A DNA stretch of 64,000 nt from Campylobacter curvus (GTDB lineage: Bacteria > Campylobacterota > Campylobacteria > Campylobacterales > Campylobacteraceae). The stretch is from NCBI RefSeq assembly GCF_013372125.1, contig NZ_CP053826.1, forward strand, positions 1,612,001 to 1,676,000, in the 5' to 3' direction. Below the pieces are notes generated by a model. The model did no database searches, had not been told where the DNA came from, and saw only the letters and a list, made by a program, of their open reading frames with translations. Both the position numbers and the translations under genes were made by a program. Below are positions 29,417-38,516 of this stretch, in pieces; position 1 is the first letter of the stretch; each line of letters begins with the position of its first letter.

Positions 29417-30040
29417 ATGAGCGAAATCTTACTACGTGGCTTTTTGCTGGGAGCTAGTCTCATCATCGCTATCGGCGCGCAAAACATATTCGTCTTAAAG
29501 CAATCTTTAAGCAAAAATCATATCTTTGCCATCTGTTTGACGTGCGCACTGTGCGACACGGTGCTACTTAGCATGGGCGTGTATGGTGTGGGCGAAACGC
29601 TTGGGCGCAGTAAAATTTTTAGCATCATCATCGCTGTTTTGGGCGCTATATTTTTGTTCGCTTACGGCGCACTCGCATTAAGATCGGCGTTCAAGGCACA
29701 GAGTGAAATAAATTTAAACGTACAAAAAGCAAGAGCCACGCTAAAAACGACGCTAGCCAAAACACTTGCCATTACGCTACTAAACCCGCACGTTTATATC
29801 GATACCGTCGTCATCGTGGGTGGTATCGCCGCGACTATCCCGGCATCGCAAAAGGCGTTTTTCCTTTTAGGCGCGGTAGTAGCGTCTTTTGCGTGGTTTT
29901 TCGCACTTGGATACGGCGCAAAGGCAGCATCTGTACTTTTTAAAAGCCCCAAAACATGGCGTATTTTAGATCTGGTGACAGCGGCGATAATGTTTTACAT
30001 TGGCGCACTGCTCGTGAAATTTGTGATAGAAAATTTATAA
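29417..30040 (+). CDS. LysE/ArgO-family amino acid exporter
   Basis: 207-residue inner-membrane protein with six predicted helices. The family N-terminus LLGASLIIAIGAQNIFVLKQSL closely resembles ArgO/LysE, and TLLNPHVYIDTVVIVGGIA carries the conserved NPH motif. These proteins export basic amino acids (Lys, Arg). Site TTGGAGATAAA before the ATG. It stands alone, separated from rdgB by 136 bases that show no gene. Confidence 0.88.
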   Translation: MSEILLRGFLLGASLIIAIGAQNIFVLKQSLSKNHIFAICLTCALCDTVLLSMGVYGVGETLGRSKIFSIIIAVLGAIFLFAYGALALRSAFKAQSEINLNVQKARATLKTTLAKTLAITLLNPHVYIDTVVIVGGIAATIPASQKAFFLLGAVVASFAWFFALGYGAKAASVLFKSPKTWRILDLVTAAIMFYIGALLVKFVIENL

Positions 30041-30102
30041 ATTTAGTCCAAAACCTGCCTTTAAACAAGTAGCGCGGGTTAAATCGCTAGCGATTTTAAA
30101 TT

Positions 30103-30828
30103 TTACTGCGCCCTTTCATCGCAAAGCATAAAAAGTATCCTGCCCTGCTTTCTAGTATCGCTTTCAAAAAGCTTTTCTTTGCTTGATTTTACGTTTTCAA
30201 AGTCCTTTTTGTCAGTTTCACTCGTTAAATTTGGCGTCAAAAAGGTCGCAGTCTTTATATCAACGCCATCTTTTGCGGCTATCGTCGCGCTTATATCGGT
30301 CGTAAAATACTCTTTTTTATCGTCACTAATGTAGTAGTTCGTCACGCTTTTTGCACTCACTTTTTCGTTTGCCAAAAACGCTGCACAGACGGATTTATCG
30401 CTATTTGAGGCATAGACGATGGACTCGATTATGCCTAGACCGATGTCGTAAAATTTAAAGCTCTTTGCCGCACGAAGCTCCGCCATATCGTCTTTATTTG
30501 GCGGCACGACGTTTTTATGCGTATCTAAATTTATAATGATGCTGCTTTTATCGGGTGCCAGCGAATATATATGCCCCAAAAATTTCATGACACTATTTTT
30601 CTTTAAAAACGCCTTTCCAACGAGCTCTCCTTGTGAAGACTGCCCCTGTGAATACGCCGTATATAGCGCGATAAAGCCCATCTGCTCTTTTGAGCCGTTG
30701 TTTTCGATATAGCCTATCCACTCGGCCGGCTCGCTAGGATCACGTCCCGCCAGATCGTCCATAACCCAGCCGCAACCGCCAAAAACTGCCGCTAAAATGG
30801 CGCAAAGAACGGAAATTTTGAAATTCAT
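30103..30828 (-). CDS. Hypothetical lipoprotein
   Basis: 241-residue protein not recognised. It has a lipoprotein signal with the likely lipidated cysteine in AVFGGCG near residue 19, so it should be membrane-anchored. The rest is soluble, mixed and charged, with no visible repeat or enzyme motif; two further cysteines occur (SVCAAFLANE and MLCDERAQ). The tail from about 205 is lysine-rich. It is a single gene, divergent from the carboxynorspermidine synthase gene, with no functional context. Confidence 0.75.
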   Translation of the reverse strand: MNFKISVLCAILAAVFGGCGWVMDDLAGRDPSEPAEWIGYIENNGSKEQMGFIALYTAYSQGQSSQGELVGKAFLKKNSVMKFLGHIYSLAPDKSSIIINLDTHKNVVPPNKDDMAELRAAKSFKFYDIGLGIIESIVYASNSDKSVCAAFLANEKVSAKSVTNYYISDDKKEYFTTDISATIAAKDGVDIKTATFLTPNLTSETDKKDFENVKSSKEKLFESDTRKQGRILFMLCDERAQ

Positions 30829-30922
30829 AAAGGCTCCTTAAATTTTAGCCATAATTATACCTTGTAAAAATCAAGTTTTAGGGCAAATTTGCTATAATCT
30901 CGCAAAAATTTAAGGAGCAAAA

Positions 30923-32140
30923 ATGGCAAATATTTTGATAATCGGAGCGGGTGGCGTGAGTCAGGTCGCTACCGTAAAATGCGCGATGAACGCGGATGTT
31001 TTCACCAAAATCACTCTCGCAAGTCGCACAAAAAGCAAGTGCGATGCGATCGCAAAATTTATAAAAGAGCGACTTGGCGTTGAAATCGCAACCGCGCAGA
31101 TCGATGCTGACGACACGGATGCAGTGGTAAATTTGATCCGCGAAACGGGCGCGCAGCTACTGCTAAACGTCGCACTGCCGTATCAAGACCTAACACTGAT
31201 GGACGCGTGCGTGAGAGCAGGCATCGCCTACATCGACACCGCAAACTACGAGCACCCAGATACCGCGAAATTTGAATACAAGTTGCAATGGGCAAAGGAC
31301 GCGGACTTCAAGGCGGCTGGCACTATGGCGCTGCTTGGTAGCGGGTTTGATCCAGGCGTGACAAACGTATTTTGCGCCTACGCACAGCAAAATCTCTTTG
31401 ACGAGATCCACGAGATCGACATCCTAGACTGCAACGCGGGCGATCACGGCTACGCGTTTGCAACAAATTTCAACCCCGAGATTAACCTGCGCGAAGTCAG
31501 CGCAAAAGGTCGCTACTGGGAGCGTGAAAAGGGCTGGATCGAGACCGAGCCGATGGAGATTTCGTTTAAATGGAACTACCCAAAAGTGGGCGTCAAAGAC
31601 AGCTACCTGCTCTATCACGAGGAGCTCGAAAGTCTCGTGAAAAACATCAAGGGGCTAAGGCGGATCCGCTTTTTTATGACATTTGGGCAGAGCTATCTCA
31701 CGCACATGAAATGCCTCGAAAACGTCGGCATGCTACGCATCGACGAGGTCGAGCATAACGGTGTAAAGATAGTGCCGATCCAGTTTCTTAAAACGCTGCT
31801 GCCCGACCCTGCATCGCTGGGGGCTCGCACGAAAGGCAAAACCAATATAGGCTGCGTGATCCGCGGTGTAAAAGACAGCAAAGAGAGACAAGTGTATATC
31901 TACAACGTTTGCGACCACGAAGCGTGTTACGCCGAAACGGGCGCGCAGGCGGTGAGCTACACGACGGGCGTGCCTGCGATGATCGGAGCGATGATGGTTG
32001 CAAAGGGCGTGTGGAGCGACAAAGGCGTGTTTAATATGGAGAATTTTGACGCGAAGCCGTTTATGGACGAGCTAAATAAACAGGGCTTACCGTGGGAGAT
32101 CATCGAGATGAAGCCGGGGGAGAGGTATGAGGTGGAGTAA
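30923..32140 (+). CDS. Carboxynorspermidine/carboxyspermidine synthase
   Basis: 405-residue saccharopine-dehydrogenase-family enzyme (LYS1-like) that reductively joins aspartate semialdehyde to diaminopropane or putrescine. It has an N-terminal NADP motif (ILIIGAGGVSQVATVKCA), and ALLGSGFDPGVTNVFCAYA and ILDCNAGDHGYAFATNFNPEINLRE are characteristic of the CASDH group. Near the C-terminus YTTGVPAMIGAMMVAKG matches the family end. Together with nspC at 13812-14954 it completes the alternative spermidine/norspermidine route, common in Campylobacter and Vibrio. Site AAGGAGCAAAA. Single gene. Confidence 0.92.
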   Translation: MANILIIGAGGVSQVATVKCAMNADVFTKITLASRTKSKCDAIAKFIKERLGVEIATAQIDADDTDAVVNLIRETGAQLLLNVALPYQDLTLMDACVRAGIAYIDTANYEHPDTAKFEYKLQWAKDADFKAAGTMALLGSGFDPGVTNVFCAYAQQNLFDEIHEIDILDCNAGDHGYAFATNFNPEINLREVSAKGRYWEREKGWIETEPMEISFKWNYPKVGVKDSYLLYHEELESLVKNIKGLRRIRFFMTFGQSYLTHMKCLENVGMLRIDEVEHNGVKIVPIQFLKTLLPDPASLGARTKGKTNIGCVIRGVKDSKERQVYIYNVCDHEACYAETGAQAVSYTTGVPAMIGAMMVAKGVWSDKGVFNMENFDAKPFMDELNKQGLPWEIIEMKPGERYEVE

Positions 32141-32172
32141 ATTTTAAATTTATAAATCAAGAAAGAGAGTAT

Positions 32173-32956
32173 ATGTCGTTAAAAAATATTTTAGAAAAAT
32201 TTATAAATACCAACACTGAAATAAAGCTTTATATCATAGGCATTACTCTCCTTATAATTACTAGTTTTATAAATATCAAATTTCCAGAACACAAAACCAT
32301 ACTAATGCCTTTTACCTTTATGAGCCTTACTTGTTTTTGTATGGGATTTTTACTATGCGCTATACCTTTAATTAAAAAATTTTGGCCTCACTGGGTTGGA
32401 AGAACATTAATAATTCTTTTAAATGCTTTTACCTATTTTTTTATCAAAAACATTATCACAAAATTTAATAGCTGAAATAATAGGATTGCCACCAAAAGAC
32501 TTTCCGCTAACAACCGAAATACTAACGATTATCGTATTTTATATACCGATAGCATTATTACTTTTATGCTTTTTTATAATGTTTTTATGTCTCATAGCAA
32601 GTTTAGCTTTACCATTAGTAGAATACATCATCCCTGTATCAAATAGATTTATAAGCTTTTTCGCGCCATATAAATTTAAAAATCTCATAAAAAATGAATT
32701 CTATGGGCGTCTTTTGGGAGCAATCGTATTTACTGCATTATTGCTTTTTTTAACCGAAAACACTATCATCAAAAATTTAAGATTTATGCCATACATCATA
32801 AAAGAGCTAAGCTATTACTGTGACTATTATCCATCTCATTTATATCCAAGTATATCAAAAGAGGAACGTGTTATATTGCACGACAATGGAGTGATATCAT
32901 CGGCTAGAAAATATAATGGAGACATTTTAATAACCATAAGAAATTTTAAAGAATAA
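32173..32956 (+). pseudogene. Membrane protein gene of unknown function, split by a frameshift
   Basis: Two overlapping frames together read as one protein. The first, from ATG 32173, gives about 95 residues with two to three helices and ends FFIKNIITKF then a stop at 32475. The second (in frame with 32423, to 32956) continues LIAEIIGLPPKDFPLTTE with further helices and a hydrophilic tail. Removing one T near 32461-32466 joins ITK to LIAE cleanly, giving roughly 260 residues. The region is markedly AT-richer than its neighbours, which suggests acquisition from elsewhere. I do not recognise the family. Two separate small proteins remain possible. Confidence 0.6.
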
Positions 32957-32995
32957 TCCAAAAATAAAATTGAAATTTTTATTCTTTTTCTGATT

Positions 32996-33469
32996 TTATT
33001 TTTTCTTGATATTATTCATATTTTCAAACCTCTCCTTCAACTCCCTAAAAATCTCACTCTTTGAAAGCTCGTATTTGTCTAAGATCACGGCGTCATTGTC
33101 GCCGATAGGTTGTATAAGCCCGTAGGCAGCGTCTCGATCTAGTTTCGTGCGCTTAAATTTGACGTTTAAAACATCGATCTTGCGTTTGGCATCGATCGTT
33201 TTGACGCTGATCTCCTCTATATCTTTAAAATAAAATTTAGTAAATTTCGCGCCTTTTTGCACGCCAAACCCATCATCGTCGATCTGCAAAAAACTGACCT
33301 GAGCTATCTTTCTCACACAAAACGCCGCGCAAAGCAGTCCCATTATCATCGTAAAAATGCCAGATCCCGCAAGCTGGTAGTAAAAATACCCCGCACATCC
33401 CGCCGCAAATAGCGCCACAGACAGCACCAGCACGGCCATTGCGCCCTTTTTATTCTCGTTTATCCGCAT
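32996..33469 (-). CDS. Small membrane protein with PH-like domain
   Basis: 157-residue protein not assigned to a named family. Two hydrophobic helices near residues 10-50 are followed by a soluble beta-rich part (GVQKGAKFTKFYFKDIEEIS, then LNVKFKRTKLD), a pattern seen in bacterial PH-like (STM3941-type) membrane proteins. The end is basic. It is convergent with the broken membrane gene at 32173-32956 and divergent from the HlyD gene. Function unknown. Confidence 0.65.
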   Translation of the reverse strand: MRINENKKGAMAVLVLSVALFAAGCAGYFYYQLAGSGIFTMIMGLLCAAFCVRKIAQVSFLQIDDDGFGVQKGAKFTKFYFKDIEEISVKTIDAKRKIDVLNVKFKRTKLDRDAAYGLIQPIGDNDAVILDKYELSKSEIFRELKERFENMNNIKKK

Positions 33470-33574
33470 ATTTTTCCTTTATTTTTTCGCTGATTATACC
33501 TTAAATTTAGCGCCAAAGCCCAAACGCCGCACTAAAAACGATATAATTATTACATCATTTTAAAAGGCCTAAAT

Positions 33575-34519
33575 ATGAGCGTAAATTTTAAAATTTTATG
33601 CCTGTGCTTGCTGCTTGCAGGCTGCGGAAACGGAAATGAAAGCGAGTATTTTAGCGGCTATTTGGAGGGCGATTATCGGTACTTAGCGCCCTCCACCAGC
33701 GGCCGTATCGTAAAAATAAACGTCAAAGAGGGCCAGCACGTAAAGGTGGGCGAGCTGCTTTTCGAGCTCGAAAACACCGCACAAACAGCAAATCTAAGCG
33801 CCGCAAATGAAAATTTAAACGCGCTAAAAGCCGAGCTCGCCGACCTAAATTTAGGCAAGCGCGAGCAGGAGCTAGAGACGATCCGTGCGCAGATCGCCGA
33901 GGCAAAAAGCGGGCTTTGGGTGGCGGAGCAAAACTACAAAAGAGCCGTCACGTTAAAAAAGCAAAGCTCCATCTCGCAAAAAGAATTTGACACCGCAAAG
34001 GCGGAATTCAACCGCCAAAACGCGCTCGTAAAACAGCTCGGCGCAAGCCTTGAAGTGGCAAATTTACCTGCGCGTATCAATCAAATAAAAAGCCTCGAAG
34101 CAAAGATAAAAGCTGCCGAGGCTAACGTGCAAAGCTGCGAATACGAGCTTAGCAAAACGAGGCTCGCCGCTAATGAGAGCGGGCTAATAGAGCGCGTGTT
34201 TTACAAAGAGGGCGAGTGGGCGAGCAACGCCCATCCCGTACTCTCGCTGCTACCGCCAAATGAGCTAAAAGTCAGGTTTTTCGTGCCAGTCTCGGTGCTG
34301 CCTACACTAAAAGAGGGGCAAAAAGTGGAGCTTTCTTGCCAAAACTGCCCGAAATTTAGCGCCACCATCAGTCACGTCGCCACCCAGCCCGAATACACCC
34401 CGCCGGTCATCTACACCCAAAACCAGCAAAATACGCTGACATACCGCATCGAGGCTGTACCGGACGAGCCAAGCGAGTTTTTACACCCTTCTCAGCCGGT
34501 CGAAGTTAGGTTAAGATGA
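33575..34519 (+). CDS. HlyD-family membrane-fusion lipoprotein of an ABC efflux system
   Basis: 314-residue periplasmic adaptor. Signal and lipobox end at LLLAGCGN, so Cys17 is probably lipidated. It has a barrel-sandwich half-motif (GRIVKINVKEGQHVKVGELLFELE near 45-70), a long coiled-coil hairpin (about 75-190) and the second half-motif (TRLAANESGLIERVFYKEGEWA). This matches the YbhG-type adaptor. The stop overlaps the start of the ATPase gene (ATGA), followed directly by the permease, so three products form one export system. An outer-membrane TolC-like partner is not encoded nearby. Confidence 0.88.
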   Translation: MSVNFKILCLCLLLAGCGNGNESEYFSGYLEGDYRYLAPSTSGRIVKINVKEGQHVKVGELLFELENTAQTANLSAANENLNALKAELADLNLGKREQELETIRAQIAEAKSGLWVAEQNYKRAVTLKKQSSISQKEFDTAKAEFNRQNALVKQLGASLEVANLPARINQIKSLEAKIKAAEANVQSCEYELSKTRLAANESGLIERVFYKEGEWASNAHPVLSLLPPNELKVRFFVPVSVLPTLKEGQKVELSCQNCPKFSATISHVATQPEYTPPVIYTQNQQNTLTYRIEAVPDEPSEFLHPSQPVEVRLR

Positions 34520-35583
34520 AAGAGATGTTACATTACATCGCATCGACCCAGCCGACCCAGCCGACCCAGCCGACCCAGCCGACCCAGCCGACCCAGCCGA
34601 CCCAGCCGACCCAGCCGACCCAGCCGACCCAGCCGACCCAGCCGAGAGAGCGCACTCAAATTTCAGACGAATTTGCGATCGATGTTAGAGGACTGTCAAA
34701 GAGATTTGGCAAACGTATCATAATCGACAACGTCGATATCTGCGTGAAAAAGGGCTCGGTCTGCGGCTTTTTAGGGCCAAACGGCAGTGGCAAGACGACC
34801 ACGATCAGGATGCTTTGCGGGCTTTTGAGCGCAGATGGCGGCGAGGGGCAGTGTCTTGGCTTTGACTTTCGGCGAGACTCCGAGCTCATCCGCCTAAACA
34901 CGGGCTACATGACGCAAAAATTTGGCTGGTACGACGACCTGACCGTCAGGCAAAATCTAGAATTTATCACGCGGCTCTTTGGCATGGCTGACATCAAGGG
35001 CGCGGTGAGCGAAATTTTAGAGCAAATGGGACTGGAAAAAAGAGCAAACCAGCTTGCAGGCGCACTTTCAGGCGGCTGGAAGCAGCGGCTTGCCCTTGCT
35101 ATGTGTCTCATCCACAGACCAAAGCTACTACTGCTTGACGAGCCCACGGCGGGCGTGGATCCAAAGGCCAGGCGCGAGTTTTGGGACATCATACATCGCC
35201 TGGCAAACGGCGGCATCACGGTGCTGGTTTCGACGCACTACATGGACGAGGCCGAGCGCTGCGTCGAGCTCATCTACATCGCTTACGGCAAAATTTTAGC
35301 CAGGGGCAGCGAGGAGGAGATCATAGCAAGTAGTGAGCTTGACGTCTGGGAGCTTAGCGGCAAGGACGCGGCAAAATTTGCAAATTTGCTGAAAAACGAG
35401 CCTTATGCGAAGGACATCTCGGTCTTTGGCAGTAGCTATCACATCGTGGCAAACGACGCTGACGGGCTACAAAAAGCGATGGCGGATTTTAACGCAACGG
35501 GGCTAAATTTACGCAGGATAAAAACCAGCCTCGAAGACGTTTTCATGCATCTTTTGAGCGCCAGTAGCGACGGTAGGTACTAG
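34516..35583 (+). CDS. ABC-2 exporter ATPase with N-terminal TQP repeat
   Basis: 355-residue ATPase of the YbhF/DrrA type. Residues 11-43 are eleven perfect TQP repeats encoded by a 9-bp tandem array, an unusual addition before the ATPase domain (about 52-290). Walker A is LGPNGSGKTTT near 95, the Q-loop is MTQKFGW, the signature is LSGGWKQRLAL and Walker B LLLLDEPTAGVDP, with the H-loop in VSTHYMDEAERC. The C-terminal part (about 295-355) is the usual small regulatory extension. Start overlaps the HlyD stop; the permease ATG follows the TAG stop directly. Only one ATPase domain is present, whereas E. coli YbhF has two. Confidence 0.92.
   Translation: MKEMLHYIASTQPTQPTQPTQPTQPTQPTQPTQPTQPTQPTQPRERTQISDEFAIDVRGLSKRFGKRIIIDNVDICVKKGSVCGFLGPNGSGKTTTIRMLCGLLSADGGEGQCLGFDFRRDSELIRLNTGYMTQKFGWYDDLTVRQNLEFITRLFGMADIKGAVSEILEQMGLEKRANQLAGALSGGWKQRLALAMCLIHRPKLLLLDEPTAGVDPKARREFWDIIHRLANGGITVLVSTHYMDEAERCVELIYIAYGKILARGSEEEIIASSELDVWELSGKDAAKFANLLKNEPYAKDISVFGSSYHIVANDADGLQKAMADFNATGLNLRRIKTSLEDVFMHLLSASSDGRY
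34546..34644 (+). repeat. 9-bp in-frame tandem repeat (11 units)
   Basis: ACCCAGCCG is repeated eleven times without a mismatch, encoding Thr-Gln-Pro each time. Being a multiple of three, gain or loss of units would change the length of the ATPase N-terminus without breaking the frame. Confidence 0.97.
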
Positions 35584-36717
35584 ATGAAGGCGTTTTCACT
35601 CTCACGCACCGCAGCGATGATAAAAAAGGAATTTCGCCAAATTTTACGAGACAAAGGCACTCTGGCGATGATAGTGGCGATGCCGCTGCTGCTAATGCTA
35701 CTCTTTGGCTACGCGATAAATACAAACCCGCGCCACATGCCGACCGCGCTCATCACAAGCGGCGGCGGCGAGCTCGTGCGCTCGATGACGAAAGCGCTTG
35801 AAAACACGCAGTATTTCGCACTAAAATACATCGGCGCCGACGAAGGATACGCGCAAAATTTGATGAAAATGGGCGCGGTGCAGTTTATCGTCTATTTCCC
35901 GCCAAATTTAGAGCGCGCGCTCATGCGAGACGAGCGTCCAAGACTACTCATCAGCATCGACGGAGCCGACCCCTCCGCCTCGGCACAGGTCGCGCAGGCG
36001 CTAGACATCGCGCTCGCTCAGGCTCTAGCGAGGGATAAATTTAACTCGGCCGCGAGCCAAAGTGCAGATAAGGGCGAATTCGAGCTAATCGTGCATACGC
36101 GCTACAACCCGGAGCTACTAACGCGCTATCAGATCGTGCCCGGGCTTGTAGGCATACTGCTCACACTCACGACTATCTTGCTCACCTCGATCTCGATGAC
36201 CAGGGAGTATGAGCGCGGCACGATGGAAAATCTCCTCGCCACGCCGCTACGCCCGCTTGAAGTGATGACTGGCAAAATTTTACCCTATCTTTTTATCGCT
36301 TACGGGCAAATTTACGCGATATTTCTCATCGCCAGATACCTTTTCGGACTGCCGCCTATCGCGGACTGGGGCTCGCTTTTCGTCGCTGCGACGCTGCTGA
36401 TGCTCGCAAATCTTGGCGTTGGCTTCACATTTAGCACGCTCGCGAAAAATCAGCTCCAAGCCATGCAGATGACTTATTTTTTCTTTATGCCTTCGCTTTT
36501 GCTTTCGGGATTTATGTTTCCGTTTTACGGCATGCCGCTTTGGGCGCAGGCGCTTGGCGAAATTTTTCCGCTCACGCATTTTTTACGTATCATTCGCGGT
36601 ATCTGGCTCAAAAACGCCTCCGCGATGGAATTTAGCTACGACATCGCGGCGATTTTCGCCTTTTTGTGCGCCAGCACGGCTATCTCGCTTTGGAGATACA
36701 AAAGGACGCTGGATTGA
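35584..36717 (+). CDS. ABC-2 type exporter permease
   Basis: 377-residue permease of the YbhS/YbhR type. One helix near residues 22-45 is followed by a large periplasmic domain (about 50-175) and five helices (about 180-375). The family segments TSISMTREYERGTMENLLATPLRP near 205-228 and FFMPSLLLSGFMFPFYGMP near 295 are typical. It is directly joined to the ATPase gene (TAGATG). Only one permease gene is present, whereas the E. coli ybh operon has two, so a homodimer is likely. Substrate unknown, probably a hydrophobic or cationic toxic compound. Confidence 0.9.
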   Translation: MKAFSLSRTAAMIKKEFRQILRDKGTLAMIVAMPLLLMLLFGYAINTNPRHMPTALITSGGGELVRSMTKALENTQYFALKYIGADEGYAQNLMKMGAVQFIVYFPPNLERALMRDERPRLLISIDGADPSASAQVAQALDIALAQALARDKFNSAASQSADKGEFELIVHTRYNPELLTRYQIVPGLVGILLTLTTILLTSISMTREYERGTMENLLATPLRPLEVMTGKILPYLFIAYGQIYAIFLIARYLFGLPPIADWGSLFVAATLLMLANLGVGFTFSTLAKNQLQAMQMTYFFFMPSLLLSGFMFPFYGMPLWAQALGEIFPLTHFLRIIRGIWLKNASAMEFSYDIAAIFAFLCASTAISLWRYKRTLD

Positions 36718-36724
36718 CCGCCCT

Positions 36725-37831
36725 TTACTCCGGATCTTCGGTAAATTCATTGTCTCTAAATATCGCGTAAAAATTTATCGCCCAAAGCACGAAAGAGACG
36801 GCAAACAAAACCGCAGGTACGCCGATGTAAAATTTATCGCTAAAGATCGCTAGCACCGAGCGCGAGATGCCTGCAGCAAAAAGTAGCACGAGGCCTAGGC
36901 GCGAAAGACGCAAAAATACGAGCTCTTGACCGCTATGACGAAGCCCTGCGACATTGAATATAAGCATGATGACGCCCATGACGACGCAAAGCGCGATGAG
37001 ATGGGTGGCGTTGCTGCTAAGGGCCAGATCCAAAATTTCGCTAGCTCCCAGCCAGACATAACCAACCCCTGAAAAAAGGCTGATCAGATAATAAAATATC
37101 ACGAAATGATGCCTCAAAAGGCAAAGATGATGCCACTCGCTAAGGCGCGCCAGCAAGATAAACCCACATCCAAGAGCCAAAAAGCCCACTATCTGGCTCA
37201 AAGCGTCCAGCAAGAGCGCAGCGATAAGCAAAACAAATGCGCTGATGGCTAAATTTTTATAAACGAAGCTCGGCGCAAACACCGCCTCGTTCATGTCAGG
37301 CTCCAGCTTGAAAGCTTCCTTTGCCATCACGATACTCACGCGAAAGCTCACCACCAAGATAGCGATCATATTTAGGTGGATCTGAGCGTTTAAAAATTTC
37401 TCATCGCCGCTAAAAACGTATAAAAAATCAAACGCACAAAATACGATCAAGATGCTAGCGACGCTGAAATTTTGATCGTTTCTATCGCGGATGATGAGCA
37501 CGAGGCTAAATACAGTAAGATAAAGCCAAAAGCAGCCCATGAAAAAATAGCCAAATTTCAGATCAAGAAACATCGCTACAAGCGAGAGGACAAAGAGCGT
37601 GAACATAGCCACGCTGTGCTTTTTAAGGTCGCCCGGGAAATTCGTCCAGTCAGGCACGGCCGTAAATAAAAACCCGCCGTATGCCAAAGGGCAAACGAGC
37701 CCCAAAAAGGCAAATTTATGAAAGCTGACGAAGTCCCCCGCTACAAAAAAGCTAAGACAGCCAAGCACCACGCAAAATACGCTACTTAGAAAAAATATCC
37801 GCATAGGATGAGTGAAAAAATCGTTAATCAA
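36725..37831 (-). CDS. NnrS-family heme/copper membrane protein
   Basis: About 368 residues with some twelve predicted helices, matching NnrS, a heme- and copper-containing membrane protein linked to nitric oxide stress and denitrification. Recognisable features are FFTHPMRIFFLSSVF at the start, YGGFLFTAVPDWTNFPG near 50-65, the histidine-bearing LNAQIHLNMIAILV, and LRHSGQELV near 300. I prefer the TTG at 37831, which has AAGGAT 5 bases upstream and overlaps the ATPase stop; a TTG at 37849 in the same frame lacks a site. Last gene of a minus-strand operon with an ABC importer and a TonB-type barrel protein. Confidence 0.82.
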   Translation of the reverse strand: MINDFFTHPMRIFFLSSVFCVVLGCLSFFVAGDFVSFHKFAFLGLVCPLAYGGFLFTAVPDWTNFPGDLKKHSVAMFTLFVLSLVAMFLDLKFGYFFMGCFWLYLTVFSLVLIIRDRNDQNFSVASILIVFCAFDFLYVFSGDEKFLNAQIHLNMIAILVVSFRVSIVMAKEAFKLEPDMNEAVFAPSFVYKNLAISAFVLLIAALLLDALSQIVGFLALGCGFILLARLSEWHHLCLLRHHFVIFYYLISLFSGVGYVWLGASEILDLALSSNATHLIALCVVMGVIMLIFNVAGLRHSGQELVFLRLSRLGLVLLFAAGISRSVLAIFSDKFYIGVPAVLFAVSFVLWAINFYAIFRDNEFTEDPE

Positions 37832-38513
37832 AATATATCCTTGAGCCAAAATTTTCAGTAGCCATGCGGCTTATAAAATCAAAATCGCGCTCACAAGCCG
37901 GTGTATCGATACGTAAAATTTGCTCCACGTTTGCGCCTTTTTGACTTAAAAAATATATCTCATCGCTTAGCCTAACAGCCTCAAATCTATCGTGAGTAAC
38001 GAGCACGACGCTCATGCCTCGCTCTTTGCGAGATAAAATTTCATCGATCATTATCTCTCTCATATCAGCGTCCAGTCCCGAAAAAGGCTCGTCCATCAGC
38101 AGCAAATCAGGCTTCGTTACAAGCGCTCTTACAAAGCTCACGCGCGCCCTCATGCCGCCGCTCAGCTCGTCGGGGTATTTTAGTGCGTCTCTTTTTGAGA
38201 GTCCGAATTTTGCCAAAAATGCGTAAATTTCATCATCGCTCACATCGTCGGCGACTAGCTTGATGTTTTCAAGGGCGTTTCTCCACTCAAGCAGGCGATT
38301 TTCCTGAAAAAGATAGGTCGTCTTTTTAAAATCGTTTGAAATTCTGCCCCGTTTAGCGTCGTTTAGACCGGCGATCAGCCGTAGTATCGTGGTCTTGCCA
38401 CAGCCGCTTGGGCCAAAGAGCGTCACTGCATGGCCTCGCCCTACTTCAAGGCTGAAGTCTCGCACGACGCGGTCTCTTAAAATTTCATACTCCAAATTTT
38501 TAAGCTCCAGCAT
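37824..38513 (-). CDS. ABC importer ATPase (nitrate/sulfonate/taurine type)
   Basis: 229-residue ATPase of the SsuB/TauB/NrtD group. Walker A is FGPSGCGKTT near residue 34, the signature LSGGMRARVSFVRAL near 120, Walker B LLLMDEPFSGLD near 140 and the switch histidine VLVTHDRFEA near 175. It follows the permease gene by 3 bases and overlaps nnrS, so all are co-transcribed. Confidence 0.92.
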   Translation of the reverse strand: MLELKNLEYEILRDRVVRDFSLEVGRGHAVTLFGPSGCGKTTILRLIAGLNDAKRGRISNDFKKTTYLFQENRLLEWRNALENIKLVADDVSDDEIYAFLAKFGLSKRDALKYPDELSGGMRARVSFVRALVTKPDLLLMDEPFSGLDADMREIMIDEILSRKERGMSVVLVTHDRFEAVRLSDEIYFLSQKGANVEQILRIDTPACERDFDFISRMATENFGSRIYFD

Positions 38514-38516
38514 ATC

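Noticed and set aside
34546-34644. Phase-variable on/off switch at the TQP repeat
   Set aside because: The unit is 9 bp, so slipping cannot shift the frame; only length variation is possible.
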